From: Ectobius pallidus
Lineage: Eukaryota > Arthropoda > Insecta > Blattodea > Ectobiidae
Direction: 5' to 3'
DNA length: 64,000 nt
Assembly (NCBI GenBank): GCA_964059195.1
Contig: CAXKWD010000003.1
Location: forward strand, 22,426,606-22,490,605
Shown here piece after piece: positions 30,771-42,084 of the stretch; within the stretch, counting starts at the first letter, position 1; every line of letters begins with the position of its first letter. Below the pieces are notes generated by a model that made no database searches, was not told the origin of the DNA, and was given only the letters and a program-made list of their open reading frames with translations. The position numbers and the translations under genes were made by a program.

Positions 30771-31093
30771 GATGGAAAGGTGAAATCAGATTGAAAAATT
30801 GTATGCCATAGCCACTTTAACCAGGTTCTTCGGCTCTCCATGCTGCTGGTCTACCATTGAGCTACCATGGCAACATGCTGGTACAACATTAAATTCTCCA
30901 ACTGACTCACAAATCTCGGTATACCACTAGGCATTCTCAATAAGAAATACAACCCAGTGGCGACATACAACCTGTAAGTACTTTAAGACCCAGGCTTTAT
31001 AGTAAACCACTAGTAGGTCACAGTGGAATGATAATTCTTTCACACTGGCCGTGTGTAGGCTAAGATGGAAAGGAAAGTCAGACTGAAAAAATT
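30728..31093 (+). repeat. Direct duplication (~68 bp) flanking ~225 bp
   Basis: TGGAATGATAATTCTTTCAC through CTAAGATGGAAAGG..GTCAGA.TGAAAAA occurs at 30728-30800 and again at 31021-31093. The intervening DNA includes a minus-strand tRNA-like segment (30820-30885, TAGCTCAATGGTAGACC then GGTTAAAGT). This may be a SINE insertion with a long duplication or a local tandem duplication. Confidence 0.6.
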
Positions 31094-31140
31094 TATGTCT
31101 GACTTCACCTTTCCATCGAGAATGGATATTTTGATTCAGT

Positions 31141-31300
31141 TTGATTACTCCCTCTATTGCTCAGAATGCAGATCGTGAGTATAGGGATCTTATTTCGAAG
31201 GAAACTGCAGCAGTTGAGTTCAAATCTTACTCTAAAAACACAAGGTTGGACAAATTTTGGATGAAAACGCTTGATAGTTATTGTAGGCTAGTGTGCCTAA
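31141..31300 (+). pseudogene. hAT-like transposase fragment 3
   Basis: ADREYRDLISKETAAVEFKS followed by TRLDKFWMKTLDSY corresponds to the region just before the C-terminal SHG.A..ER.FS motif in this hAT group. The frame is lost at about 31290, where unrelated DNA begins. Confidence 0.55.
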
Positions 31301-32984
31301 CAGAATTTGCAATAGGATTTTCGGAGGACCACTGGGAAAACCCAGAAAATATATGTGCTTAGTAGTGTAGGAATATTGAAGGAAGCAGGAATAATGGAGA
31401 GAGAGTATTGTTGCTTTATTCTTCTTTTCTTGAAGACTACTGCTTCTTGTATTTGGTATAGACCAATATTGAATAGTGCTTGCTATTTTCACTAGGTATA
31501 CTACTTCAGGAATGACTTAAGGTTCATTTGCTGTGAGAATACACCATGCTTTGTGATCTACATCAATAATATAAGTTTTTTATTTCAATCTCAAAAATTA
31601 CAAACTTCAGGAATAATTGAGCTGTATTGACTCAAAATACTACTGCAGTATACTCTATCTGCCAGTAGGAAAGAGAAGCTGCAATTGCTTGCCAAAACTT
31701 CTTATCTTGATAAATGCTGAATTACTATTTGTAAAATATCAATTTGCTAGACCATTCCTTGGTCTTCATAAAATTACTACGTTCAGTTCAAACTACTACT
31801 GCAGCATATTTGACTTGCAAGTAGAGAAAAAGAGGAGCTGCAAGGATGCCAAAACTCCCTACAATTATATAAGCAGTATTTACCTTAGCTACATAAAGAT
31901 GCTAAGCCTTACTTGGCTTGGTGTGTTAATACAATTTGCTTTATTTTACTTAACTTGTTTTGCGACTACATCTGATGAGAATGTGACTGCATTTAGCCGG
32001 ACTGTAGTTAAGGGATGTACAGTTATTGAAGCTGAAGTTCTATGTTGCTGTAGATCATCCTGAATAGTGGCCAGTAGCGAGTCCTTCCATGGCTACAGGC
32101 TACGCTCCACGAAGTTCCAGGGCTGCTGCAATTCCAGTCTCCAAACTGGCTATATGTTGAATATCTGCGTTGTTTCCATGCTGTAGTCTCGTAGGTGCTG
32201 TGGTGTAACTGTACTACTAATATGCAGACTTGTGGTCTGTTGCTAAATTGGGGCTGTGCCCTTACGAAGCGACGATCGGTGAGGGAATGAGAAAAGTCTA
32301 ACGGCCAAAATGCGTTCACATAATCATCTTACAAAGAGTCAGGTTCTAGAATCTCATGGAAGGCTCTTCTTGAAGTTTCGAGTAGCTTCCATCCAGAATA
32401 AGAGTATTCTTAAAGCTAATAACATGCTGTAATTATTCTGTAACATAAAGAATCTGCATGTGAACATTTACATTCTAATTGTAATGTATAATTACACAGA
32501 AATTTGATAATTTTAATGCGGTAAATAATCGATCTGTTCATAAAGCTGCTCCTACAACCAAGTACAATGATTGATAGGACGCTTCTAAGTGAGCTAATGT
32601 ATTCTGTCTGTAGCGCCAAGTAAATGTTAATGAGCTGTCACTCGACTTATCGATATTAGTTCGATGTCGGCATTGCAGCTTTCTATTGCTAATTAACATT
32701 AATTACTGTATTTACTGCTAATAGCCAATAATAACTGGAATAAATATGTAGAATTATTCCTCAGATAATAATATTATGGCCCATAATAGATATTTGTTTT
32801 ATCTGAATGTAGATAAATGAATATAAGTGTGCTAAGAATTCTGTTTGCTAGTAACTGGCATCAGTGCCATCTAGTGACTTGTGTTAATACTTCATTACTA
32901 ATATTTGCTATAAAAGTATAATAAATAGGCTCTAAGCTCTACGAGCTTACAGTTATGACACTCGTAGTTTAAGGAAAGTAGTTT
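31301..32984. other. Unassigned ~1.7-kb insertion in the hAT-like element
   Basis: Separates transposase fragments 3 and 4. It holds two diverged copies of a ~90-base motif (ACTACTGCAGTATA..CTGC and ACTACTGCAGCATA..CTGC, near 31640 and 31790). Near its right edge are TATAAAAGTATAATAAATAGG (32908) and a short GAGCTTACAGTTATGACACTC. The TATA/AATAAA arrangement could be a degraded long terminal repeat, but I cannot find matching ends. Confidence 0.35.
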
Positions 32985-33316
32985 GTTTATTATTTCCAAT
33001 TTCACATGGAACTGCTTCAGTGGAACATTGCTTCTCTGTGAACAGTGACATTTTGGTGGGAAATCTGAAAGAAGAATCCATAGTTGCTCAGCGCCTGGTA
33101 TATGATGCAGTTGCTCAAGAAGGAGGTTTAGAGCATCTTTCCATCAATAAAGGCATAATTCTCTCTACGAGAAATGCCAATGGAAGATACAAAGAAGCAC
33201 TTCAAAGTAATAAGTTGAAACGTACAGAAGAAGACAAGGCAAAAGCAGAAAAAAAGGAAAGCAAATTTTCTGGCCAGAGAACCAGAAGAGAAGAAAAGAA
33301 AACTATGTACTCTTAG
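32985..33316 (+). pseudogene. hAT-like transposase C-terminal fragment
   Basis: LFPISHGTASVEHCFSVNSD, then NLKEESIVAQRLVYDAV and NANGRYKEALQSNKLKR plus a Lys/Glu-rich tail. SHG.A.VE..FS.N.....NL.EES...QR is the dimerisation signature of this hAT subgroup. It is open for ~100 codons to a TAG, 340 bp from the right terminus, as expected. Confidence 0.7.
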
Positions 33317-34045
33317 AGTCCGAAAAAGCTGCAGCTGCTCTAGATGAACAAATTAAGTTGCTGAAGAAAAAATAAGTGGGATCAAAAAGACTTCTAGACA
33401 ATAATAGGCCTATATGAAGGTATATTTAATTTATTTTACTGTTCCTTACTTTTGTATCTGTTATAGCCTAAGTAATTATAGTTTGCCATTATAAAAGTTT
33501 TTCTTATTTAGAGTATGTATAATCGTATAATTTTTCTTACACAGTTCTTAGAAAGTGCTTCATAATCTTATATTGGTCGGGAATTTCTGAAATGATCAAT
33601 GAAAATCAGGGAATAAGTCGGGAATTTCTTCAGCATTACTTGGTGGACACCCTGTTATATCACTTTGTCCATGTAGCAGCTTTTAAAGAGGGAAGTATCA
33701 ATTACATTCCAGACTATAAAATATGGAATCTATTGAATACCACATACCAGTCATTGCTGTAATGAAACATAACTTGCTATAACTTCACATCAATCATAGT
33801 GGCAGCAGGAAAGGAGACCATGTTACTAAGAGAATGAAAAGTAAATTGCAAGTATTAACAATTACGATTTAAAATAATACAAGGTGGGGCAGAATGGACT
33901 CCCTAGTTTCGAAAATTCACTGGAGGTACTCCAGAGAAGGTAGAAAGGTGGGACAGGTGCCATTAGGTTGAAGTGACAATGCAGTTTTCAGTAGTTACCA
34001 TGCGGTGGACAGGTGAGCAACGGGGCTTTGTTGTGGAGACCCTTT

Positions 34046-34369
34046 TTAAAAAACAAAGTTTTCACCCAGTTTTGCCAGAATATCCTGTGGAATTCCGGTG
34101 ATTACATCCTCAATTGCCTCTTTCAGAGCTTCCAGGGTTCGAGGTCGAACTTTATAAACTGAAGCTTTCAGGTAGTCCCATAGGAAAAAATCACAGGGGC
34201 TCAAATCCGGGGAGCAAGGGGGCCATGGAACATCCTCTCGTAAGGAGATCAGGCGGCCGGGAAACATTTGTTTCAAAACTTCGTGTGAACGACGGGTAGT
34301 ATGGGCCTTGGCTCGATCCTGTTGAAACCAGAAGTCTTCTAAGTCATATTCCCTACCAAACTCTTCCAC
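34046..34369 (-). pseudogene. Mariner-family transposase, C-terminal part
   Basis: FWFQQDRAKAHTTRR, RLISLREDVPWPPCSPDLSP and CDFFLWDYLKASVYKVRP are the second and third catalytic-Asp motifs (QQD and SPDLSPCDFFLW) of mariner-like DDE transposases. It is read from the same strand as the N-terminal fragment at 34486-34695 (MTMQFSVVTMWWTREQRGFV..., then VNKQHFCYWATENPRELHQ and PHSPKVTV). A stop and a frameshift lie between, and the DNA-binding domain and first catalytic Asp region are partly lost. Confidence 0.75.
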
Positions 34370-34485
34370 TTTGGGGCGTAAAAGTTCTCTAGCATGTCAC
34401 AATAGCATGCTAAATTCACTGTCACAGTTAAGCCATCTTCTTCAAAAAAATAAGGTCCAATTATGCCTATCGATGACATAGCACA

Positions 34486-34695
34486 TCAAACTGTCACTTT
34501 AGGGCTGTGAAGTGGTCTTTGGTGCAATTCACGAGGGTTTTCAGTTGCCCAGTAACAAAAATGTTGCTTGTTTACTGTACCGCTAAGGTGAAAATGCGTC
34601 ACTACACTTTCCCCGTTCTTAAAAGAGGTCTCCACAACAAAGCCCCGTTGCTCACGTGTCCACCACATGGTGACTACTGAAAACTGCATTGTCAC
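34486..34695 (-). pseudogene. Mariner-family transposase, N-terminal plus middle fused fragment
   Basis: Begins with the TREQRGFVVE start typical of the family, then jumps directly to a KQHFCYWATENPRELHQRPL block that normally lies ~150 residues later. The internal deletion is therefore in frame at the fusion. The next in-frame codon after KVTV is a stop where W is usual. It lies upstream of 34046-34369 on the same strand. Confidence 0.65.
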
Positions 34696-35357
34696 TCCAA
34701 CTTAATGGCACCTGTCCCACCCCTCTACCTGCTCTGGAACACCTCCAGTGAATTTTCGAAACTAGGGAGTCCATTCTGCCCCACCTTGTATTTTCAGTAA
34801 CATTTCTCATTTTTATTTTTACGTATTTCATAAAATCCACCAGATTTCTCGATATTTCATGGATGTAATTTGCTTAATAAATGAGCCTCTAATGGCCTTT
34901 AATAAGACATTAGTCTGTTTTCCATAATTGTCATACAATTGTCTTAACTAGCATTATAAGCAAGTTGCACACAACTCTTTTTTGTTTGACCGTAATTAAA
35001 TGTTTTAAGTTTTGGACTTTTAGAATATCTCGACATTGATGAAGCAAACAACTCTCTGAAACAGGTCTTAGTAGTTCTTGTCTTTTCTGATAGATGGCAG
35101 GCTCCAAGGCATGCAGGGCATCTCTTGATACTACTCACTTCCGTTTGAGCTAACGTATCATGGCGCATGTTTTAAATATCAGTGCTCCAAATACCTTTTA
35201 ATATCAAATAACGTGTGTTTAGTTTTGTATCATCAGATACTGTTTTCAGAGCAGCTTTGTGCCTTTTCTTTGTGAAAGCAAAATAAGTGCATACAATTAA
35301 GTGTTTAATAGTTAATTTCTTGTTTTATTGTGCGAGTGTTTGTGATATTTTCCAAAC

Positions 35358-36770
35358 ATGGACACAGATAATCAAAACAATTTCGTAGCTTCTGAAAAGT
35401 TGCCTACTTTCGAAAATGCATCGGGACTATTCTGTCCATCTGAAAATTCAAGTAAGTTAAAATCTTTTTTGAATGTAAATAATGAAGAAGTAAAATCTAT
35501 GATTGAAAGCAAAAATGAACCCAACAATGCTAAAAATGATGGCCTTCAACTATTATCATTTGAGCCAGTTACGAAACAGATGAGAGTGAGGAAAACAACA
35601 GAAGAGTTCATGCCTGCTAAAAAACAATTGAAGACATACTCTGCTCAACTTATCGCTTCTCGTTTGTCTCAGAAAGCATCAATACCAACACAAAATAGAT
35701 TCCAAGTCCTGACAACTGCGACTTCCATGGATCTGCCTAACACAATCTCTGAAGCTACATCAAGTAACAGTGCCTACACGACTGTCACCAGCACAAGTAC
35801 GAAAACATCTGCAACCATGCAAGGTAATACAATATCTAAACTAAAGGTAAAGAAGCCGCCACCTATAATTGTACTGACCAAAATAAACTATTTTCAGTTC
35901 AGACAACAGATCAAAGATATCGTTTCCGAAGACATCACCGGACAATACTGTCCACAAGGGATAAAACTTTTTTGTGCTAATGAAAAGGACTACAGTAACA
36001 TCAAAGAATACTTAAAAAATAAAGCCTTGGAGTTTTATACTTTCCCAATAAATCAAACAAAAATGCATAAAGTCGTAATAAAAGGCCTCCCCTTAGAAAC
36101 AGATCTTCTGAGCATTGAAAACGAGCTGATCTCTCGAAAATTTGCTGTAGACTCTGTTAAGCAAATGAAAAGAAAGAAGATCGACGAAACAACAAATAAA
36201 ACATTTACTGAATCAATGCCTTTGTGGATTGTCACAACCTATGCCTCTCCTGATGTTCCTGATATCCATACTTTAACAGGTTTATTTGGATTGAAAATAA
36301 GTATGGAGGATTACATCAGTAAACAAGGGCCTCTCCAATGTTATAAGTGCCAGGGCTTTGGCCATAAGGCTATAGCTTGCTATGTGAAACCAAAGTGTGT
36401 GAGATGTGGAAATGAACACCTCACAAAAGATTGCGCTGCAAACGTTACTTCTGTACCTAAATGTGCAAACTGTCAACAGGAGCACACTGCTAATTATAAA
36501 GATTGTCCCAAATATGTGAAATATGTAAATGGCATTCGAAATAGGAGGGAATTAACAAGACAAACGAATGTTGTCTTAAATGAACGCAACTTTCCACAAT
36601 TGCCGCATAGAGAATTTGCTAGTGCAACAAATGCCCAAGCAAGAACTGAAAACTCTTCTGTCTTTCAAGATATAAAAGATCTGTTTACTTTGTTCAAAGA
36701 CGTTTCTTATTATTTAGATAAATTTAAAAACGCCATGACTAAAATCAAACAGGAGAATAACATTCTATAA
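35358..36770 (+). CDS. Jockey ORF1 (gag-like) protein, 470 aa
   Basis: RNA-binding structural protein of the retrotransposon ribonucleoprotein. The N-terminal ~150 residues are Ser/Thr/Asn-rich and low in structure. A PRE_C2HC-type region follows around 170-325 (VVIKGLPLETDLLSIENELI). Three Cys/His knuckles follow from residue 328: CYKCQGFGHKAIAC, CVRCGNEHLTKDC and CANCQQEHTANYKDCP. The C-terminal helical tail ends NAMTKIKQENNIL. The start is the first ATG after the leader (CAAACATGGACACAGAT). It is separated from ORF2 by 52 bases in a different frame, as usual for Jockey. Confidence 0.92.
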   Translation: MDTDNQNNFVASEKLPTFENASGLFCPSENSSKLKSFLNVNNEEVKSMIESKNEPNNAKNDGLQLLSFEPVTKQMRVRKTTEEFMPAKKQLKTYSAQLIASRLSQKASIPTQNRFQVLTTATSMDLPNTISEATSSNSAYTTVTSTSTKTSATMQGNTISKLKVKKPPPIIVLTKINYFQFRQQIKDIVSEDITGQYCPQGIKLFCANEKDYSNIKEYLKNKALEFYTFPINQTKMHKVVIKGLPLETDLLSIENELISRKFAVDSVKQMKRKKIDETTNKTFTESMPLWIVTTYASPDVPDIHTLTGLFGLKISMEDYISKQGPLQCYKCQGFGHKAIACYVKPKCVRCGNEHLTKDCAANVTSVPKCANCQQEHTANYKDCPKYVKYVNGIRNRRELTRQTNVVLNERNFPQLPHREFASATNAQARTENSSVFQDIKDLFTLFKDVSYYLDKFKNAMTKIKQENNIL

Positions 36771-36822
36771 AAAATTGAAATAATAATAAATGAAATGTCA
36801 GAACTGATTTGTCCTTAAGAAA

Positions 36823-39489
36823 ATGGGTACAATAAACAAACACTTAAAATTATTCTACTGGAATGCAAATGGAATCTTAAGAGATAAGAATATACTATCG
36901 GAGTTTCTCGAAGAGTATGATGTAGATGTATTACTGATAAATGAGACACATCTAACAGCCAACAAACGCATCACTATTAGAAATTATTCCATTTATCGGA
37001 ATGATGGCCCTCGAGCCCCTTACGGTGGCACTGCAATTGCCATTAAAAATACTATATACCATAGTTATGTAGCTACTCCAGCGTTCAGTAATCTAGAAGC
37101 TACTTTTGTTAATATACCAATTAACAATAAACACCTTCAGTTTGGTGCTATATATTGTTCACCAAGCTTGCAATTATTGGAAGCGGATCTTGATCTTTTA
37201 CATAATATGTCTGATAATTACATCCACTGTGGAGACTTTAATGCTAAAAATACCTCGTGGAATTCAAAACTCACCACTACAAGAGGACGCCTGCTTGAAA
37301 TGCATGCAAATTTTCACTGCTACAATATTATTGCTCCTCATGAACCTACTCATTTTCCTTCCTATAATCTACATAGACCAGACGTTTTAGATATTGCATT
37401 AATAAATTCAACTCTTACACCTCTATATATTGAATCAGTGCCAGCTTTAACATCAGACCATAATCCCGTTTTCTTAATTATTGACCACATCCCATTCTCT
37501 ACTGCTTTAAGTAAGAAAAAGAAAGCAGATGTAAACTGGAATATTTACAGAGATTATCTTCAGTGTTCTCTTCCAGGAAATGTAAAAATTAATACACAGA
37601 GTGACCTTGATACAGCTGTAGATATTTATATTCAAACTGTCAAACATGCACTTTTCCAGGCGACTACCTTCTATAAAAATAACAGCAATATTGTGTTAAA
37701 CCCAGAAATAAAAGAATTATGCAAGCTGAAACGCCGAGCTAGGAAAAAGTGGCAGCACACAAGAAATGAAACTGACAAAACTCTATATAACAATTTAAAA
37801 AACAAACTTCACCGAATGGTTCAGGAACATAAAGTCGACAAATTTGAAGCTGATGTCAAGGACGCTGCTTCTAGTAATACTATTTGGAAGATCTCCAGAA
37901 GATTAACCAAACCTGGAAGCTGTGTACAATCAAATCCTGTTTATACATCCTCAGGCTTGAAGTATTGTCCTAAAGAAAAAGCTGAAGTTATTGCTGACTA
38001 CCTTACTCAGAATTTCACTGCACCATCTGCTCATGAAGATTTCTCTGGTGCTAACCTACACATTGTTGAAGAAGTATCAAAACTATCTACAATTTCCGAT
38101 GCAAATAGCATACCTTTCACTTCGCCATCTGAAGTAAGAAAGGAAATTAAATCACTAAAATCTTCTAGATCTCCCGGACCTGATCAGGTGCCAAACTTAG
38201 CTCTAAAAAATCTACCTCGAAAAACAATTTGTCATATTACAAAGATCTTCAATTCAGCTCTTCGACTAAAATACTTTCCCAAACGTTGGAAACATGCACA
38301 TATAATCACCATACCTAAGCAACATAAATCGCCAAATTATCCAGAAAACAGACGTCCGATTAGCTTACTAGACACCCATGGCAAACTCCTGGAAAAAATT
38401 ATTCTTAAAAGAATGCTGCCTTTCACAAACGAAAGTATTCCACCTTGGCAAACTGCCTTTCAAAAAGGACGTTCTGTAAATCACAATCTGCTGACAATAG
38501 TAGAAGATGTTTCCATCGCTTTCAACAGACAGCTATACACAGCGTCTTTCTTCTTAGATGTTGCCAAGGCTTTCGATAAAGTCTGGCATTCAGGTCTGAT
38601 ATATAAACTTAACTTATCTATGCCGCTGGCATTAACAGTTATGTTAGAGAGCTACTTAAAAAATAGAACTTTTCAAGTCAAAGTTGATGGATTTTTGTCT
38701 AACACTCGTAAAATTGAAGCTGGAGTACCTCAAGGGTCAGTTCTAGGACCTTTATTGTACTGTATTTATACTGCTGACATACCTACAAATGACTTCACAA
38801 AAACGTTAATGTATGCTGATGACATAACAATCTATAGCACAAATCATGATCCCACTTCTGCTGTTTCTAATCTGCAAAGGCACATTGAGCACCTTGAAGA
38901 ATGGTTCAACAAGTGGAGAATCACAATAAATCCAGAAAAGTGTCAAGCCATAATGTTTACAAGATGCAAGAAAAGACCACGTGAAAATCTACAGATCTAC
39001 AATAAAGAAATTCATTTTACAAATTCTGTCAAATATCTTGGAACTATTTTGGATAGCAAACTGCTCTGGCATAGACATGTTGAATACATGAAGTCTAAGG
39101 GTCAAGCAAGAATATGTCATCTATTTCCTCTTTTGAAATCTCCTGTTTTAAGTTTTAAAAGAAAGATTGTTCTTTACAAGTTACTTGTGCTACCTATTCT
39201 GACATATGCTTCACCTGCTTGGTGTTATTTACCGAAGACAATATTCAAATCACTACAGACTGTGCAAAATAAAGCTTTACGAATTATACATGGTTCAGAT
39301 TGGTATACTAGGACTATCCAGATTCATGATGATTTAAATATGCAAATGCTTCATGTAATTTTACGGAAACAAGTTCAGAAGTTTTATGATAGTAACCTTA
39401 AAAGTGACAATTCTTTTATCAGAAACCTTGGCCAGTATAACCCATGTGATTTTGTAACTCATAAGACCCCGAAGTCATTTATTATATGA
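36823..39489 (+). CDS. Jockey ORF2: endonuclease and reverse transcriptase, 888 aa
   Basis: Nicks target DNA and copies the element RNA at the nick. The N-terminal apurinic-type endonuclease shows N14 (YWNANG), E41 (INETHL), GDFNAKN at 137-143 and SDHNP with D212/H213. The reverse transcriptase follows: SRSPGPDQVPNLALKNL, RPISLLDTHGKLLEKII, AFQKGRSVNHNLL, FLDVAKAFDKVWH, AGVPQGSVLGPLLYCIY and the catalytic YADD at 664-667. The C-terminal section has LPILTYASPAWCYL and LQTVQNKALRII. All expected residues are present and the frame is uninterrupted. The start could be this ATG (AAAATGGGT); length is normal for the clade. Confidence 0.94.
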   Translation: MGTINKHLKLFYWNANGILRDKNILSEFLEEYDVDVLLINETHLTANKRITIRNYSIYRNDGPRAPYGGTAIAIKNTIYHSYVATPAFSNLEATFVNIPINNKHLQFGAIYCSPSLQLLEADLDLLHNMSDNYIHCGDFNAKNTSWNSKLTTTRGRLLEMHANFHCYNIIAPHEPTHFPSYNLHRPDVLDIALINSTLTPLYIESVPALTSDHNPVFLIIDHIPFSTALSKKKKADVNWNIYRDYLQCSLPGNVKINTQSDLDTAVDIYIQTVKHALFQATTFYKNNSNIVLNPEIKELCKLKRRARKKWQHTRNETDKTLYNNLKNKLHRMVQEHKVDKFEADVKDAASSNTIWKISRRLTKPGSCVQSNPVYTSSGLKYCPKEKAEVIADYLTQNFTAPSAHEDFSGANLHIVEEVSKLSTISDANSIPFTSPSEVRKEIKSLKSSRSPGPDQVPNLALKNLPRKTICHITKIFNSALRLKYFPKRWKHAHIITIPKQHKSPNYPENRRPISLLDTHGKLLEKIILKRMLPFTNESIPPWQTAFQKGRSVNHNLLTIVEDVSIAFNRQLYTASFFLDVAKAFDKVWHSGLIYKLNLSMPLALTVMLESYLKNRTFQVKVDGFLSNTRKIEAGVPQGSVLGPLLYCIYTADIPTNDFTKTLMYADDITIYSTNHDPTSAVSNLQRHIEHLEEWFNKWRITINPEKCQAIMFTRCKKRPRENLQIYNKEIHFTNSVKYLGTILDSKLLWHRHVEYMKSKGQARICHLFPLLKSPVLSFKRKIVLYKLLVLPILTYASPAWCYLPKTIFKSLQTVQNKALRIIHGSDWYTRTIQIHDDLNMQMLHVILRKQVQKFYDSNLKSDNSFIRNLGQYNPCDFVTHKTPKSFII

Positions 39490-39705
39490 ACAATAAGTTT
39501 CATGCACTCCCCTACATCAAGAACAGTGATCTTACACGTACAATAATGCCTGTGCGTCTGCAGTTGTGACAGCAGAATTGCACGTCCTAAATAGAAACTC
39601 ATTATTTTTATCCACATTTATGTAAAGGCATAAAACACTTGTGTTTTGAAACTTTAATCAATAAATTGAAGTATGTGAAAAAAAAAAAAAAAAACTCTTG
39701 ATACT

Positions 39706-42084
39706 TTATTGTCCAACAATGCATGTTAAAAATGCACAAAATGAACTCAATTTAGGATAATGTTAAAATTAATAGGTATAATATGTAAGAATAGTTATGA
39801 ATTGAGATATATTAACTATGTTCTTTCATAACCAAAATGACAATGTTTTATTGAATTGTAAAAGTTTATCTCTTTATAGCTAATGAAAGTTGTTTTGTGA
39901 AATATCGTGCTTATCCCTGTTACCAAAAAATAGGTCCCTACCCTTTGTCAATGGTTAAATAGAAATATTTTTAAAGAGATATTTCAATAGCCTATTTTTC
40001 ATTCAAAACTGAATGTTTAGTTTTGCTCCCAGCTTGTTTCAAGTGGAATATAGGATTTGTATATCTTGGTAAGAAAAGTCCTTTTTCTATTATTGTAATG
40101 TCCATCTTGTACCCAATAAGTTCTTAAATCTTGAATGATGTAAATAGTGGAGTCCCAGAAAGAACATGAGAAGTAGTTCGCCCCAGTGAATGGAAGCACA
40201 GCACATGATCGGACAGGTTCACAGGTGATCTTTAAAGATTATAACAATGATGCCAGGTGTAGCCTACATGTATCCATTCCTTAGCCTCAATTCCTGCTAC
40301 AATTCTCTTCCTTGCAGGCCTTTTGCTTCATCACGAAATAAGTCTTGCATTCTTTCTGGGATTCCAATATATAGGGACTGCCAAAAAATATACACACTTT
40401 TGCAGAAGACAACTGTGTGGAGAGTGGATATGTTATAGCTGTTTGTATGCACATGGCCCACAAGTTGTCTCCCAACACTTTCATGGCTGCTTACGATCTT
40501 TCATCTCATAGGTAATTGTACAGTCGAGTGTATGGAATCTTTCTGATATAATGCGCAGTAGATTATGGTTTTAAGGGAATATATAACCGGCTTCACCAGG
40601 CCCCCTCCTGAGCCTGTCCTTTTTTCGCATTGGAGGATACGCAGCAGAAACTAACCTTTCACTTAGTTTATCTTATTCTCTCTCTCCTTTGCTCCTGAAT
40701 CTGAAACTAACCTGACTATTTATTGACATCAAAATAATATGAGTGGCTCATTCATGGGCTGGCATGCCTTATAGCCACTCAAATTAAAGTTTCCCATACT
40801 CCACCCCCATTTCAACGCTTACCTAGGTCTGAGTGTTATTCATAGACAAATGCGTGTAATCAGATTTATTTATTTATTAATATGCAATTTTTGTTGGCAG
40901 TCAGTCATTTTACAATACAATGAAGTACAGTATTATATACAACTAATTTTACAAATTATTGTAGAATAAATCTAATTTTTACATTTTTCATAACAACAAA
41001 TTAATTAACTTACAGTAAATGATAAAAAAGATAGAATAAGAAAATTAAAATATAATTTCACAAAATTCATCTACCTTATAAATATAATTTTCAGTTAATA
41101 TTCTTTTTACTTCAAAATATTAAATCCAAACGAATAAGAGATTGGCTCACCGAGGGCTGTTGTGAAGCACAGTTCAATTCAGTTCAAGTTTATTCACCAA
41201 TTCAAAACTATACAGTTTCTGGTTTCTCAGGATACAAACAATAACTTATAGCTAGCACTAGAAAAAACAAATACTTGTAACGTACACTAGAAATTATAAA
41301 CAAGCTAAGTATAAGCTAAGTACAGTAAAATAATTATGTATAAATCTTACAGAGATGATTTTAACAATTGATTTAGGGCATTTGCAAGATTAGGTCTAAG
41401 TTAATATTGTTGCACAAAGACAAAAATATGAGAGATTACATGTTTAAAGACAAAGTAGTAGATTGCAAACAAATGTAGTGGGATTGTAATCATTGCCTTG
41501 AGGAGTACAGATGATAAGAAGACTCAATGCCAGCTTTAAATAATTAATTAAAAAAAAAAAAACTAGTAGAAGCCAGAGGCATCGGAAATTTTCCATGCAC
41601 TTGACTTTACATAATGCCACCAACAGTTTTCCATGCAGAGAAATTAGTTCTAGGTCAGTGGCAGTTATGTTAAGAAAAGCGATATTAGTTTATCTAGTGA
41701 TAATTAGGGAATGGATTTATTACATATTTTGATGTCGCATTTCTATTCATTAAGCCAAGGTGATAGATACTGGTGCATAGGAGTGTTTTCCATTTTATTT
41801 TTATATATTTGGTATAATTCATAACATACTACATAATTTCATATATTTTATTTACCATTATTGCAGAATTATTATTGATTTTTCTGTCTGATATTACATA
41901 TTTCACACCATATGGCATAATTTTAAACTAGGAAACCTGTGCAGACCTTTTGCATTTTGCCTATTTTAACAAATGCTAAAGATAACTGGATGTTCAGCAA
42001 ATAATAACTGCACTCTTATAGAGTCAATCACATATGAAAACCTTAAAAATTCATGTAGGTACATTGTTTTTGGCATAAAACTTG
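39706..42084. other. AT-rich intergenic stretch without genes
   Basis: Open frames here are short and unlike known proteins. I see a possible decayed exon or element around 40310-40510, an AT-rich low-complexity part (40860-41140), a segment beginning CAGTTCAAGTTTATTCACC (41172) that resembles a LINE 3' end, and a 12-A run near 41550. Confidence 0.4.

Larger units (their letters stand above)
29652..33654 (+). mobile_element. hAT-like transposon with broken transposase
   Basis: Starts CAGGGTGTCCACTGATCGGG and ends ..TTGGTGGACACCCTG; the inverted ends are 12 bp plus weaker similarity (CCGGGAAAAG / GTCGGGAATTTC). The flanks TTATTATA and TTATATCA only partly match as a target duplication. Transposase pieces lie in order at 29699-29950, 30400-30770, 31141-31300 and 32985-33316, with unrelated DNA between. 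Decayed autonomous copy. Confidence 0.65.
33880..34788 (-). mobile_element. Mariner-like transposon, internally deleted
   Basis: Starts CAAGGTGGGGCAGAATGGAC, ends with its inverse, and is flanked by TA (33878-33879, 34789-34790). Arms stay similar for ~170 bp and include the N-terminal coding start on the minus strand. 909 bp is shorter than a full mariner (~1.3 kb), matching a deleted centre. Confidence 0.8.
35133..39694 (+). mobile_element. Full-length Jockey-clade non-LTR retrotransposon
   Basis: A 4562-bp element flanked by the exact 11-bp repeat CTCTTGATACT (35122-35132 and 39695-39705). It has a 225-bp 5' leader starting ACTCACTTCCGTTTGAGC, two intact frames (35358-36770, 36823-39489), a 3' untranslated region with AATAAA (39660) and a 16-A tail. 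Target duplication, complete ends and undamaged genes indicate a recent insertion, possibly still competent. Confidence 0.93.

Noticed and set aside
40287..40511. Candidate exon (TCTTCCTTGCAG acceptor, TCATAG|GTAATT donor)
   Set aside because: The best frame ends in TAG exactly at the donor and neither strand gives a convincing protein.
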